A DNA stretch of 41,553 nucleotides from SIG587 sp045649505 (lineage in GTDB: Bacteria > Bacillota > Clostridia > Oscillospirales > Acutalibacteraceae). Location of the stretch: contig JAZRQA010000062.1 in NCBI GenBank assembly GCA_045649505.1, positions 1 through 41,553 of the forward strand. The letters are read 5' to 3'. Shown here in pieces: positions 1 through 8,336 of this stretch. The position numbers were made by a program, and so were the translations under genes. Below the pieces are notes generated by a model. It worked only from the letters and a program-made list of their open reading frames with translations, was not told where the DNA came from and ran no database searches. How positions within the stretch are numbered: position 1 is the stretch's first letter; every line of letters begins with the position of its first letter.

Positions 1-1
1 A

Positions 2-97
2 AAAATATTATCGGGGATTACTGAAAATTTTTTAATTACACAAGCAGAGCGCAAATTTTATACTCTTGATTTTTATAATTCCATTCCGGAGGATTAA
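2..97 (+). CDS. C-terminal end of an unidentified upstream gene (partial)
   Basis: An open frame enters from the left edge and ends at TAA 95-97, giving 31 residues ending in LDFYNSIPED. The stop abuts the mutS2 ATG at 98, and the mutS2 ribosome site (GGAGGA, 89-94) lies inside its last codons. This suggests translational coupling in one operon. I do not recognise the family from so short a tail. Confidence 0.55.
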   Translation, partial: KILSGITENFLITQAERKFYTLDFYNSIPED

Positions 98-2494
98 ATG
101 CAATATAACATAAACAAATATTCTAAAATTTTAGAGCTTGATAAGGTACTTAATATATTGGCAAACGAGGCAACGCTTAGTGATGCAGCCAATATATGCC
201 GTAATATTGTTCCTTGCTTTGATTTTTACGAAGTTGAGCGTTTACAAAACTGTACTGCTGCAGCATACGAGCTAATGGGCAATTTTTGCGCACCCTCTTT
301 TGGCGGTGCAGTAAATATTAAACAATTACTAAAAAAAGCTGATGTTGGCTCAACGCTTACTATAAAAGAACTTTTGCAAATCGCTACAACTTTAAAAGTA
401 ATCCGCAGTGTAAAACAGTGGCGCAAGGACATTAACGCAGACATAAGCACCTGCATTGACGAATATTTTGAGGTGCTTTATCCTAATAAATATTTTGAAG
501 ATAAAATTTTTTCTGCTGTAAAAAATGAAACCCAGCTTAATGACAGCGCATCAGACAAGCTGTTTTCTTTGCGCAGAAAAATAAATAACGCTTCAATGAA
601 CATCAGAGATAGACTCGATAAAATTGTAAGAAGTACTGAAAAATCAAAATTTCTGCAGGATGCAATAATTACTCAGCGTGACGGACGATTTGTTGTGCCC
701 GTTAAGGCTGAATATCGACACGAAATACCCGGTATTGTTCACGATACATCAGGCTCGGGCTCTACAATCTTTGTTGAGCCGATGGGTGTGGTTGAGGTAA
801 ACAATGAGCTTCGCGTATTAGAGGCGCAAGAAAGGGAAGAGGTTCACCGTATTTTGTGTGAATTCTCAAGTGAAGCCGCATCCTTTTACGATAGTGCCGC
901 TCTTTCATATGATGCATTGGTCGAGCTTTGCGTTATTTTTTCAAAGGCTTCGCTTGCATATAAAATGCATGCGAGTGTTGCCGTTTTAAATCGAGAGGGT
1001 CGGATTGATTTAAAATGCGCTCGCCATCCTCTTATTGATCCTAAAATTGTCGTACCCATCAATGTTTCACTTGGGAAAAACTTCAATACCCTTGTTATAA
1101 CAGGACCAAATACGGGTGGTAAAACAGTAACCCTTAAAACATTAGGTTTACTAAGCCTAATGGCTATGTGCGGTCTTATGATTCCCGCCGAGCAGGGAAG
1201 TGAGATTGCTGTTTTTGATAGGATACTTGCTGATATTGGCGATGAGCAAAGTATTGAGCAATCTTTATCAACGTTTTCTGCGCATATGGTTAATATTGTT
1301 TCGATACTAAAGCTTGCTACGCGAAATTCACTTATTTTGCTCGATGAGCTTGGCGCAGGTACTGATCCGATAGAGGGCGCTGCTCTTGCCAAGGCTGTTC
1401 TTATTGAGCTTGGCGGTCGCGGCACTAAAATTGCCGCTACCACACACTATTCCGAACTTAAAACATATGCGCTTGATACCGATAATGTAGAGAACGCGTC
1501 CTGTGAATTTTCGGTTGCAAATTTAAAACCTACCTATAAGCTTCTCATAGGCGTTCCAGGACGTTCAAATGCATTTGCAATATCTCGTCGTTTAGGTCTT
1601 GATAATAATATTATTGAAAACGCAAAAACTCACATTTCTGAAGATAACAGAAGGCTTGAGGAGGTAATAGCCTCTCTTGAAAAAGCACGTCAGAATGTTG
1701 ATAGGGAAAGGCAGCGGACTACTCGCTTAAAACATGAATTGCAACAGGAAAAACAACGCTCTGCTGATGCTTTGTTAGAGCTTGAAAATCAACGCGAAAA
1801 GCTAATGGAGCAGACAAGAGTTCAGGCAGAAAGAATTTTGGAGCAGGCGCGGTATAAAGCAAATTTATTACTTAACGATCTTGAGCAGACCAAGAAAAAA
1901 ATGACTGCTGATTCCGCCGCAAAGCAGTTAGCCCGTGCTAAAAGCAGTATTGATAAGACGGTCAGTGATATTGAAAAAATATCTGACCCTGTTTTAAAGA
2001 AACGCGATGAAAATTATACCTTACCGCGTGAGCTTAAAGAGGGTGATGATGTTCTTATTTTTGATTTGGGAAAAAAATCAACGGTTTTACAACTTGATTC
2101 TTCTAAAAATAAGGCTTATGTTGCCGCAGGTAATATGAATATTTGGGTTGATATTAAAAATTTGCGGCTTATAGAAAAACAAACCGAGACCAAGAACAAT
2201 AAAAAGAGCGGTAGCGTATCGGGTATAACCTCAAGAGCTCAGCGTAGCGCAACAAGCGAAATAGATATGCGAGGCATGACTGTAGATGAGGGAATTTTAG
2301 AGCTTGACCGTTACATTGACAATGCCGTAATGGCAGGTGTCGGCTCGATTACAATTATACACGGAAAGGGTACTGGTGCTCTAAGAAAAGCCGTACACGA
2401 CCATTTAAAGCATCACAGAAATATTAAAAGCTACAGGCTTGGTGTTTTCGGTGAAGGAGAAGCAGGCGTTACCATTGCCGAAATAAACAACTAA
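98..2494 (+). CDS. mutS2: MutS2 / RqcU ATPase-endonuclease
   Basis: This 798-residue protein has the full MutS2 layout. An N-terminal clamp/lever region comes first, then the ABC-type ATPase with Walker A GPNTGGKT at about 336-343 and a Walker B ILLDE with the following GAGTDP near 413-423. A long charged coiled coil covers about 520-607, and a C-terminal Smr domain (DMRGMTVDE near 723, HGKGTGAL near 755) ends the protein. Family knowledge: MutS2 was first linked to suppression of homologous recombination and is now also known in Bacillus as a collided-ribosome rescue factor (RqcU), with the Smr domain contacting the ribosome. Its length is normal for the family and no motif is missing. The ATG at 98 follows GGAGGA and overlaps no alternative start. 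An intrinsic terminator follows at 2505. Confidence 0.95.
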   Translation: MQYNINKYSKILELDKVLNILANEATLSDAANICRNIVPCFDFYEVERLQNCTAAAYELMGNFCAPSFGGAVNIKQLLKKADVGSTLTIKELLQIATTLKVIRSVKQWRKDINADISTCIDEYFEVLYPNKYFEDKIFSAVKNETQLNDSASDKLFSLRRKINNASMNIRDRLDKIVRSTEKSKFLQDAIITQRDGRFVVPVKAEYRHEIPGIVHDTSGSGSTIFVEPMGVVEVNNELRVLEAQEREEVHRILCEFSSEAASFYDSAALSYDALVELCVIFSKASLAYKMHASVAVLNREGRIDLKCARHPLIDPKIVVPINVSLGKNFNTLVITGPNTGGKTVTLKTLGLLSLMAMCGLMIPAEQGSEIAVFDRILADIGDEQSIEQSLSTFSAHMVNIVSILKLATRNSLILLDELGAGTDPIEGAALAKAVLIELGGRGTKIAATTHYSELKTYALDTDNVENASCEFSVANLKPTYKLLIGVPGRSNAFAISRRLGLDNNIIENAKTHISEDNRRLEEVIASLEKARQNVDRERQRTTRLKHELQQEKQRSADALLELENQREKLMEQTRVQAERILEQARYKANLLLNDLEQTKKKMTADSAAKQLARAKSSIDKTVSDIEKISDPVLKKRDENYTLPRELKEGDDVLIFDLGKKSTVLQLDSSKNKAYVAAGNMNIWVDIKNLRLIEKQTETKNNKKSGSVSGITSRAQRSATSEIDMRGMTVDEGILELDRYIDNAVMAGVGSITIIHGKGTGALRKAVHDHLKHHRNIKSYRLGVFGEGEAGVTIAEINN

Positions 2495-2504
2495 ACAAAA
2501 AAAT

Positions 2505-2530
2505 ACTCTTCGCTATGAAGAGTGTTTTTT
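2505..2530. terminator. Bidirectional intrinsic terminator between mutS2 and the convergent lipoprotein gene
   Basis: A 7-bp stem ACTCTTC/GAAGAGT with a 5-nt loop is followed by GTTTTTT on the plus strand. A run of A on its left (2497-2503) gives a T tract on the minus strand. It therefore serves both convergent genes. Confidence 0.8.
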
Positions 2531-2556
2531 ATGCTCTGCTTTTAAATTTTTTATAA

Positions 2557-4032
2557 TCAATCCTTTTTAACTACATAAGCAAAATCGGTAATTCCTGCTT
2601 TTAATGAAATGTTTATTTGAGTAAGATTAGATGTATATGCAAAGCAAGTATTTTGCGCAGCAACAGGAATTATTTTATAAGATTCTATAAGCGTGTTCTG
2701 TGTTTTTTGCAAATCAGACTTAGGCACACCAAAATACTTAAAATAATTTTCTGTATCGCCGTCATATGAAATCAGCGGTACAAGACACATATCATAAGTA
2801 GGAGTTTTGATTTGCGACTGAAGAACACTTAAATCTTTCGATGGCACAAGATTGACTGTTACACCAAATTGTTTTTGCCAGTTACCTACAATATCAATAA
2901 GTGCTTTATACATTACTTCATCATTATAATATACAATTTCAATTATTCCGGGATTTTGATTTTTAAGACCTGCCACGGCGTTTTTATAAAGCGTTTCTGG
3001 CGAAACTGTAATTTTAGTAGCAGGGGAGAGCGCCTCTCCTTTTTTTACTTCTTCAGGGAAAATGTCTCTTGATATATTATAGCCTTCTATAAGAGAAGAA
3101 GAATATTTATCAGTATTAAACGATGCAGCAAAGGCCTGTCTTAATGCTGATGAATATTTTTTATCATTCATCACAAGTAACCAGGTTATATTTTCAAATT
3201 GCGCTATATTAAGACCAAGTTCTTGTGCCTTTAAAATATCGGCGGTTTGAATTTGAGCAATATCAACGTTTTCATCTTCCAGTCTTGAAATTGCAGCCTT
3301 ATCTGTATCATAGGTAAAAATTACAGCAGAATTTTTTGCAATATGCTCACCATTATAATACGGATTAGTCCATATACGCAACTTATTGTTATCGGTATCC
3401 CAAAGGCGTAGCCTGTATGAACCGTTTGAAAGTGTAGTATCAGACGACATACCGTACCTTCCGTTGCATTCATTAAAAAAATCTTCACGGCAGGGCATTG
3501 AAATTGGCAATGTAAGAGATTTTAGAATTTCATCCGAGTTTTCACCTTTATTAACCTCAATTTTTAGCGTATAATCATTTAAAGCCGATACGCCAAGACT
3601 TGATAATGCAGCAGAGGCGGATCTAATATTTTTTGCATTCTTTATAAAATATAATTTTTCAGCATAAGGCGTATTATTTATCGGGTCAACACCTCTTCTA
3701 AGGCCAAAAACAAAGTCGTAAGCAGTAAGCGGCTTACCATCACTCCATTTTATATCATCGCGCAAAATAAATGTATATATATTTTCTGAAACCGAGTATT
3801 CCTTTGCGGCTCCTTTTACTATTTTTCCGTCAACATCCTCACGCATTAGTCCCTCATAAATATTTCGTGAAATAATAAGTTCTGAATTGCTGTGTGCAAG
3901 CTGTGGATCGACGGTTTGCGGCATTTCACTAAGCTCATAATATATAATTGCATTATCACTGTTATTTTCGCAGCCCGTAAAAACAGAAAAAAGTATACAT
4001 AAAAGCAGTATTATTGCTATAAATTTTTTCAT
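2557..4032 (-). CDS. Oligopeptide-type ABC transporter substrate-binding lipoprotein (SBP family 5, OppA/DppA-like)
   Basis: This 491-residue secreted lipoprotein should capture peptides or similar ligands outside the membrane for an ABC importer. It begins with a lysine pair, a hydrophobic stretch and the lipobox FTGC, with the modified cysteine at residue 21. The mature part carries family-5 hallmarks: a start resembling 'ELSEMPQTVDPQLAHS', the 'IYEGLMREDVDGKIVKGAA' block, and 'KWSDGKPLTAYDFVFGLRR'. The ATG is preceded by GAGGT on the minus strand, and a promoter lies at 4061-4089. No permease or ATPase genes are next to it, so it is an orphan binding protein in this window. It may serve a transporter elsewhere or act as a sensor. 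Confidence 0.88.
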   Translation of the reverse strand: MKKFIAIILLLCILFSVFTGCENNSDNAIIYYELSEMPQTVDPQLAHSNSELIISRNIYEGLMREDVDGKIVKGAAKEYSVSENIYTFILRDDIKWSDGKPLTAYDFVFGLRRGVDPINNTPYAEKLYFIKNAKNIRSASAALSSLGVSALNDYTLKIEVNKGENSDEILKSLTLPISMPCREDFFNECNGRYGMSSDTTLSNGSYRLRLWDTDNNKLRIWTNPYYNGEHIAKNSAVIFTYDTDKAAISRLEDENVDIAQIQTADILKAQELGLNIAQFENITWLLVMNDKKYSSALRQAFAASFNTDKYSSSLIEGYNISRDIFPEEVKKGEALSPATKITVSPETLYKNAVAGLKNQNPGIIEIVYYNDEVMYKALIDIVGNWQKQFGVTVNLVPSKDLSVLQSQIKTPTYDMCLVPLISYDGDTENYFKYFGVPKSDLQKTQNTLIESYKIIPVAAQNTCFAYTSNLTQINISLKAGITDFAYVVKKD

Positions 4033-4060
4033 TTTATCTACCTCTTAACTTTATAATTCT

Positions 4061-4089
4061 ATTGTAATACACACTACACCTATTTTCAA
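4061..4089 (-). promoter_or_regulatory. SigA-type promoter of the peptide-binding lipoprotein gene
   Basis: Read on the minus strand, TTGAAA (4084-4089) is followed after 17 bp by TACAAT (4061-4066). It lies 29 bp upstream of the ATG. Confidence 0.7.
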
Positions 4090-4103
4090 GTATTTGTTTT
4101 AGC

Positions 4104-4174
4104 TGTAAAGAAAAATACTTGACACACGAATATTTGTATGTTATAATCCTACATGTAAAGTTTTTTACTTTACA
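4104..4174. promoter_or_regulatory. Pair of related 21-bp palindromes flanking the ylxM promoter
   Basis: Two copies of TGTAAAG-N6-ACTTKACA occur at 4104-4124 (imperfect, overlapping the ylxM -35) and 4154-4174 (perfect palindrome, near the expected transcription start). Their centres are 50 bp apart. This looks like an operator pair. The second copy could also form a hairpin at the 5' end of the mRNA. The binding protein is unknown. Confidence 0.5.
4119..4147 (+). promoter_or_regulatory. Consensus SigA promoter of the ylxM-ffh-rpsP-khpA-rimM-trmD operon
   Basis: TTGACA (4119-4124), a 17-bp spacer and TATAAT (4142-4147) match the consensus exactly. The expected start is near 4154, with a 5' leader of about 37 nt before ylxM. 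Confidence 0.9.
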
Positions 4175-4190
4175 AGATAAGGAGTATAAA

Positions 4191-4508
4191 ATGTCTGATA
4201 AAATTACTATTTCGGTTCTCCTTGACTATTACGGTGTATTACTGAGCGATAAGCAGCGAAATATTATGGAATGTTATTATTTCGACGATTTATCGCTTTC
4301 TGAAATTGCCGAAAATGAAGGCATAACCCGACAGGGAGTGCGTGATGTTTTAAAGCGTTGCGAAGCTGCGCTTATTGAATATGACGGCAAACTTAATCTG
4401 ATTAAAAAAATCGATCAACTTAAAATTTCTTCCTCCTCTATTGATAAAAATTTGATTGATAGCAATATTCAGTTAAGACATTTGACCGAGCTTATTGATA
4501 ATCTTTAA
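4191..4508 (+). CDS. ylxM: YlxM family SRP-associated DNA-binding-like protein
   Basis: This 105-residue protein matches the small YlxM/p13 family, always found just upstream of ffh in Firmicutes and thought to modulate the signal recognition particle pathway. It starts at ATG 4191 behind AAGGAG. A longer frame opening with TTG inside the -35 region is not credible because it would precede the transcription start. Residues of the segment LSLSEIAENEGITRQGVRDVLKR form a sigma-region-4-like helix-turn-helix. The C-terminal third is charged and helical. Its stop is 12 bp before the ffh start, so the pair is co-translated. Confidence 0.9.
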   Translation: MSDKITISVLLDYYGVLLSDKQRNIMECYYFDDLSLSEIAENEGITRQGVRDVLKRCEAALIEYDGKLNLIKKIDQLKISSSSIDKNLIDSNIQLRHLTELIDNL

Positions 4509-4520
4509 AGGAGAAAAAAC

Positions 4521-5864
4521 GTGGCTTTTGATAATTTAAGCGATAAACTTAACAGCGTGTTTAAAAGGCTGCGTTCGCGCGGAAAGCTTACTGAGTCTGA
4601 TGTGAAACAGGCTATGCGTGAAGTGCGACTTGCTCTTTTAGAGGCTGATGTTAACTATAAGGTTGCGAAGGATTTTACCAATAGTGTTTCTGAAAAATGC
4701 ATTGGCGCAAATGTAATGGAAAGCCTTACTGCCGCGCAAATGGTTGTAAAAATTGTCCGTGATGAACTGACCGCACTTATGGGTAGTGAGCACACAAGGC
4801 TTAAAACCGCATCTAAAATACCAACGGTTATTATGATGTGCGGTCTTCAAGGCTCAGGTAAAACAACCCATTGTGCAAAGCTTGCCCGCTTTCTTAAAGG
4901 GCAGGGTCATAGACCTATGCTTGTTGCTTGTGATATTTACCGTCCTGCGGCTATTGAGCAATTAAAGGTTGTAGGCGAGGCAGTAGGTGTTCATGTTTTC
5001 GAAAAGGGAACAACCGCTCCTGAAAAAACTGCTGTTGAGGCAATTAAATATGCCAGAGACTATGGAAATGATTTTGTAATTCTCGATACCGCTGGTAGGC
5101 TTCATATTGATACCGAGCTTATGGATGAGCTTAAAAGAATTACCCAAGCGGTTGAAGTGAATAATATCCTGCTTGTTGTTGACTCAATGGTAGGTCAGGA
5201 TGCAGTTAATATTGCTAAATCCTTTAACGATATACTTGAGATTGACGGAATAATTCTAACAAAGCTTGACGGTGATACTCGCGGCGGTGCCGCTTTGTCT
5301 ATTCGTGCAGTTACAGGTAAGCCTATAATGTTTGCGGGTGTCGGCGAAAAGCTTGATGAGCTTGACGAATTTCATCCCGACCGAATGGCATCGAGAATAC
5401 TTGGCATGGGAGATATGCTTTCCCTTATTGAACGCGTTGAAAGCGAAATTGATGAGAGAAAAGCCGAAGAAACTGCAAAAAGACTACAACAAAACAAATT
5501 TGATATGAACGATCTTCTTGACCAGTTTCAGCAGATTAAAAAAATGGGCAGTGTTAAGAGTATTCTTTCAATGCTTCCGGGAATGGATAGACAACTAAGA
5601 GATGTAGATATTGACGACCGTCAGTTACTTAGAGTTGAGGCTATTATTCATTCTATGACTAAGGCTGAACGCTCAAAGCCCGACATTATAAACGCCTCGC
5701 GTAAACGTAGAATTGCGGCAGGCAGCGGCATGAGTGTTGAGGAAGTAAACAAACTACTGCGTCAGTATGAACAAATGAAAAAAATGTTTAAGCAATTTTC
5801 GGGCAAAAACGGAAAACGAAGAATGCCGCCAATGATGAAAATGCCCGGTGGGTTTAATTTTTAA
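4521..5864 (+). CDS. ffh: Signal recognition particle protein Ffh (SRP54)
   Basis: This 447-residue GTPase binds 4.5S/6S RNA and signal sequences of nascent membrane and secreted proteins. It docks with FtsY to deliver them to SecYEG. Domains seen are the N helical bundle (1-90), the G domain with P-loop GLQGSGKTT at 108-116, DTAGR and TKLDG motifs, and the Met-rich M domain from about 310 to the end (MPPMMKMPGG). The start is GTG at 4521, with AAGGAG 12 bp upstream, and MAFDNLSDKL is the usual family opening. Length and motifs are normal. Confidence 0.97.
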   Translation: MAFDNLSDKLNSVFKRLRSRGKLTESDVKQAMREVRLALLEADVNYKVAKDFTNSVSEKCIGANVMESLTAAQMVVKIVRDELTALMGSEHTRLKTASKIPTVIMMCGLQGSGKTTHCAKLARFLKGQGHRPMLVACDIYRPAAIEQLKVVGEAVGVHVFEKGTTAPEKTAVEAIKYARDYGNDFVILDTAGRLHIDTELMDELKRITQAVEVNNILLVVDSMVGQDAVNIAKSFNDILEIDGIILTKLDGDTRGGAALSIRAVTGKPIMFAGVGEKLDELDEFHPDRMASRILGMGDMLSLIERVESEIDERKAEETAKRLQQNKFDMNDLLDQFQQIKKMGSVKSILSMLPGMDRQLRDVDIDDRQLLRVEAIIHSMTKAERSKPDIINASRKRRIAAGSGMSVEEVNKLLRQYEQMKKMFKQFSGKNGKRRMPPMMKMPGGFNF

Positions 5865-5922
5865 AGAGAGCATAATAAATCTCTTTTTATAAATAAATAT
5901 GCTATTTTGGAGGTGTAAGTAA

Positions 5923-6165
5923 ATGGCAGTTAAAATCAGACTTCGTCGTATGGGTGCTAAAAAAGCTCCTTTTTACCGTGTAGTTGTTGCTGATTCCCGT
6001 TTCCCCCGTGACGGTCGTTTCATCGAGGAAATCGGTTATTTTAACCCCAATACCGATCCGGCTGAGGTTAAGATTGACGGTGACAAGGCAAAGAGCTGGA
6101 TTGCAAACGGCGCACAGCCGACTGATACCGTTAAGGCTCTGCTTAAAAAGAACGGTATTCTTTAA
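5923..6165 (+). CDS. rpsP: 30S ribosomal protein S16
   Basis: The 80-residue product begins MAVKIRLRRMGAKKAPFYR, the signature of S16, which binds 16S rRNA in the body of the small subunit and helps 30S assembly. GGAGG lies 7 bp before the ATG. Codon use is more optimised than in the neighbours, as expected of a ribosomal protein. It sits between ffh and khpA as in most Firmicutes. Confidence 0.98.
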   Translation: MAVKIRLRRMGAKKAPFYRVVVADSRFPRDGRFIEEIGYFNPNTDPAEVKIDGDKAKSWIANGAQPTDTVKALLKKNGIL

Positions 6166-6180
6166 TCGGAGGGTACAATT

Positions 6181-6414
6181 ATGAAAGAACTTTTAATAGC
6201 TATTGCTTCCGGTCTTGTTGAAAATCCGGAGGAGGTAACCGCTACTGTTGATGAGCCCAACGAGGAGGGTGTAATTGTTTACCACCTTCACGTTGCCGCT
6301 GATGATATGGGACGTGTTATCGGCAAGCAGGGAAGAATTGCTAAGGCAATCCGTACCGTTATGCGTGCTGCTGCCAACCGTAACAATCAGAAAATCGCGG
6401 TTGAGATTGACTAA
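6181..6414 (+). CDS. khpA: KH-domain RNA-binding protein KhpA (YlqC)
   Basis: This 77-residue single KH domain has the invariant loop GRVIGKQGRIAKAIR. KhpA homologues pair with KhpB/EloR, bind RNA and influence cell elongation and division in Gram-positives. The gene follows rpsP by 15 bp with GGAGG, and is in its standard place before rimM. Confidence 0.95.
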   Translation: MKELLIAIASGLVENPEEVTATVDEPNEEGVIVYHLHVAADDMGRVIGKQGRIAKAIRTVMRAAANRNNQKIAVEID

Positions 6415-6422
6415 TTTAAGTT

Positions 6423-6454
6423 TAATGGGGTTGTCCTGTGCGGCAGCCCCATTA
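6423..6454 (+). other. Intra-operon hairpin between khpA and rimM
   Basis: An 11-bp stem (TAATGGGGTTG with CAGCCCCATTA, one G-U pair) encloses a 10-nt loop. No T tract follows, so it is not a simple terminator. It may be an mRNA processing or stability element that separates the abundant rpsP-khpA part from rimM-trmD. Confidence 0.55.
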
Positions 6455-6482
6455 TTACTAAAAAAGATATTAAAGGTGAGTT

Positions 6483-6998
6483 ATGAAAAAACAGTTTTTA
6501 GAGGCAGGGAAAATTACCGGAACGCACGGAGTACGCGGAATGCTTCGCGTGCAGTCTTGGTGTGATTCCAATGAAATTTTTTGTCATTTCAAAAAGCTTT
6601 TTACAGATAAAAATGGCGAAGACGAGTTGCTAGTAAGCAGTGCTTCACCACACGGCAATGTTGTAATTTTAAAAATTAAAGGTATTGATACAATTGAAGA
6701 TGCAGAAAAGCTACGTAATAAAACAGTTTATATAAATCGAGATCAGTTAGATCTTGAAGAGGGAAGTTATATTATTCAGGATTTGCTTGGCAGTAGTGTT
6801 CTACACGTGGATACAAATGAATTATTAGGAACAATAATTGATGTTTCAAAGACAGGCTCAAATGATGTGTGGCATATTAAAAAAGATGATAAGGAATACC
6901 TTATTCCTGTTATAGATGATGTTGTAATTAATGTAGATATTGACAGCAACTTGGTTATTATTCGACCGTTAAAGGGGATTTTTGACGATGAAGATTGA
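6483..6998 (+). CDS. rimM: Ribosome maturation factor RimM
   Basis: This 171-residue protein assists maturation of the 30S head by binding S19. The N-terminal RimM beta-barrel opens with FLEAGKITGTHGVRGMLRV, and the C-terminal PRC barrel (about 95-171) contains the GTIIDVSKTGSNDVW segment. The ATG follows AAAGGTGAG. Its last 11 bp overlap the trmD start, so the two are translationally coupled. Confidence 0.96.
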   Translation: MKKQFLEAGKITGTHGVRGMLRVQSWCDSNEIFCHFKKLFTDKNGEDELLVSSASPHGNVVILKIKGIDTIEDAEKLRNKTVYINRDQLDLEEGSYIIQDLLGSSVLHVDTNELLGTIIDVSKTGSNDVWHIKKDDKEYLIPVIDDVVINVDIDSNLVIIRPLKGIFDDED

Positions 6999-7731
6999 TA
7001 TTATGACCCTTTTTCCAGAAATGTGTGAAAGAGTAGTTAATGAGAGTATAATCGGAAGGGCAATAAAGGCAGGTAAGGTTGAAATTTGTTGCACAAACAT
7101 ACGCGATTACGCAGGCAATAAACATAACAAGGTCGATGATACACCTTACGGCGGCGGTATGGGTATGATAATGAGTGCTCAACCTGTTTTTGATTGCTTT
7201 AACTCTCTTTTTAATGCCGAAAGGGAAGGAAAACCTTATCTCATTTATATGTCACCTAAAGGAAAAAGCTTTAATCAAAATAAGGCAGTTGAGCTTTCAA
7301 AAAAAGACCATATAGTTCTTCTTTGCGGACACTATGAAGGAATTGACCAGCGAGTTATAGACAAAATTGTTGATGAAGAAATTTCTATCGGTGATTATGT
7401 TCTTACAGGCGGAGAACTTCCGGCTCTTGTAGTCGCTGATGCGGTATGCAGAATGTTGCCCGGCGTACTATCAAACGATATATGTTTTGAAGAGGAAAGT
7501 CATTTTGCAGGAACACTTGAATTCCCACAGTATACGCGCCCCGCAATATGGCAGGATATGCCCGTACCCGATGTACTGCTTTCTGGTAATCACGCGCAGA
7601 TAAATAAATGGCGCAATGAAAAAAGTATTGAGGAAACTTTTTATAAACGTCCGGATATAATAGACAGGGAGCGTTTATCAAAAGAACAGTTAAAACTCTT
7701 GAACAAGTTTGAAAATAAAAGCGAGGATTGA
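6988..7731 (+). CDS. trmD: tRNA (guanine37-N1)-methyltransferase TrmD
   Basis: This 247-residue SPOUT enzyme uses S-adenosylmethionine to methylate G37 next to the anticodon and prevents +1 frameshifts. The start is ATG 6988 (MKIDIMTLFP) behind AAAGGGG. Visible motifs are TPYGGGMGM (52-60), YMSPKG (87-92), LCGHYEGIDQR (112-122) and IGDYVLTGGE (134-143), which form the trefoil knot and cofactor pocket. The C-terminal EFPQYTRP block carries substrate contacts. rplS, the usual next gene in Firmicutes, is missing here. One likely substrate, tRNA-Pro(GGG) with G37, is encoded 0.6 kb downstream. Confidence 0.97.
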   Translation: MKIDIMTLFPEMCERVVNESIIGRAIKAGKVEICCTNIRDYAGNKHNKVDDTPYGGGMGMIMSAQPVFDCFNSLFNAEREGKPYLIYMSPKGKSFNQNKAVELSKKDHIVLLCGHYEGIDQRVIDKIVDEEISIGDYVLTGGELPALVVADAVCRMLPGVLSNDICFEEESHFAGTLEFPQYTRPAIWQDMPVPDVLLSGNHAQINKWRNEKSIEETFYKRPDIIDRERLSKEQLKLLNKFENKSED

Positions 7732-7832
7732 ATTTGCTCTAATTTTTACCAAATATCTATTGCGAAATAGACAAAACGCGACATTTCATAAACGATTTGT
7801 TTGGCAAAATACGAAAACTTAAGTTTTTTCAA

Positions 7833-7860
7833 TTGACGAAAACAAGTTATGTGATATAAT
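7833..7860 (+). promoter_or_regulatory. SigA-type promoter of ptsH
   Basis: TTGACG (7833-7838), a 16-bp spacer and TATAAT (7855-7860) lie about 78 bp before the ATG, leaving a leader of about 70 nt. The preceding 100 bp after trmD shows no gene. Confidence 0.8.
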
Positions 7861-7938
7861 ATATATGGTAAATAGATTTTCATAATTTATCAGTAAATCT
7901 CAACTTGTATATCCAATATTTGATAAGGAGTTATTATC

Positions 7939-8202
7939 ATGTGCGTTAAAGATGTTGTAATCCAGAATCAGGTAGGTCTTCATGCTCGTCCCGCAACCTT
8001 CTTTATTCAGAAGGCCAATGAGTTTAAATCTTCTATTTGGGTTGAAAAGAATGAGCGTCGCGTAAACGCTAAGAGTCTTTTAGGTGTTCTTTCTCTTGGT
8101 ATTATCGGTGGTTCCGCTATAAAAATTATAGCTGACGGTTCCGATGAAAAAGATGCTGTAGACGGTTTAATTCAGCTTGTAGAATCCGGCTTTAACGATT
8201 AG
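7939..8202 (+). CDS. ptsH: Phosphocarrier protein HPr
   Basis: This 87-residue protein relays phosphate from PEP and enzyme I to sugar-specific PTS enzymes. In Firmicutes it is also phosphorylated on serine by HPr kinase to drive catabolite repression through CcpA. The histidine is H15 in GLHARPA, and the regulatory serine is S46 in AKSLLGVLSLGI. Both being present separates it from Crh, which lacks the histidine. AAGGAG precedes the ATG. It is a single-gene unit, with a promoter at 7833 and a strong terminator at 8211. ptsI is not adjacent. Confidence 0.95.
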   Translation: MCVKDVVIQNQVGLHARPATFFIQKANEFKSSIWVEKNERRVNAKSLLGVLSLGIIGGSAIKIIADGSDEKDAVDGLIQLVESGFND

Positions 8203-8210
8203 TTACAAGG

Positions 8211-8250
8211 AATTTAAAGCCGTCCGTAAAGGACGGCTTTAAATTATTTT
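8211..8250 (+). terminator. Intrinsic terminator of ptsH
   Basis: A perfect 15-bp stem (AATTTAAAGCCGTCC with its complement, 8211-8225 and 8231-8245) with loop GTAAA is followed by ATTTT. Confidence 0.92.
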
Positions 8251-8270
8251 TACTTTTTAAAAAATTTCTC

Positions 8271-8299
8271 TTGATTTTTGAGGGTAATAGTGGTAAAAT
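8271..8299 (+). promoter_or_regulatory. Promoter of the tRNA-Pro gene
   Basis: TTGATT (8271-8276), 17 bp, then TAAAAT (8294-8299) lie about 38 bp before the mature tRNA 5' end. Confidence 0.65.
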
Positions 8300-8336
8300 A
8301 CCATTGTTGCCGAAAAAGGTACATAAAAATTAATAT

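Noticed and set aside
886..1443. Long minus-strand frame of 185 residues inside mutS2
   Set aside because: It is the complement of conserved MutS2 ATPase codons, rich in Ser/Pro/Arg as expected of a shadow frame.
4119..4190. Longer YlxM starting at TTG 4119
   Set aside because: The TTG is the -35 hexamer of the operon promoter, so it cannot be in the mRNA. ATG 4191 has AAGGAG.
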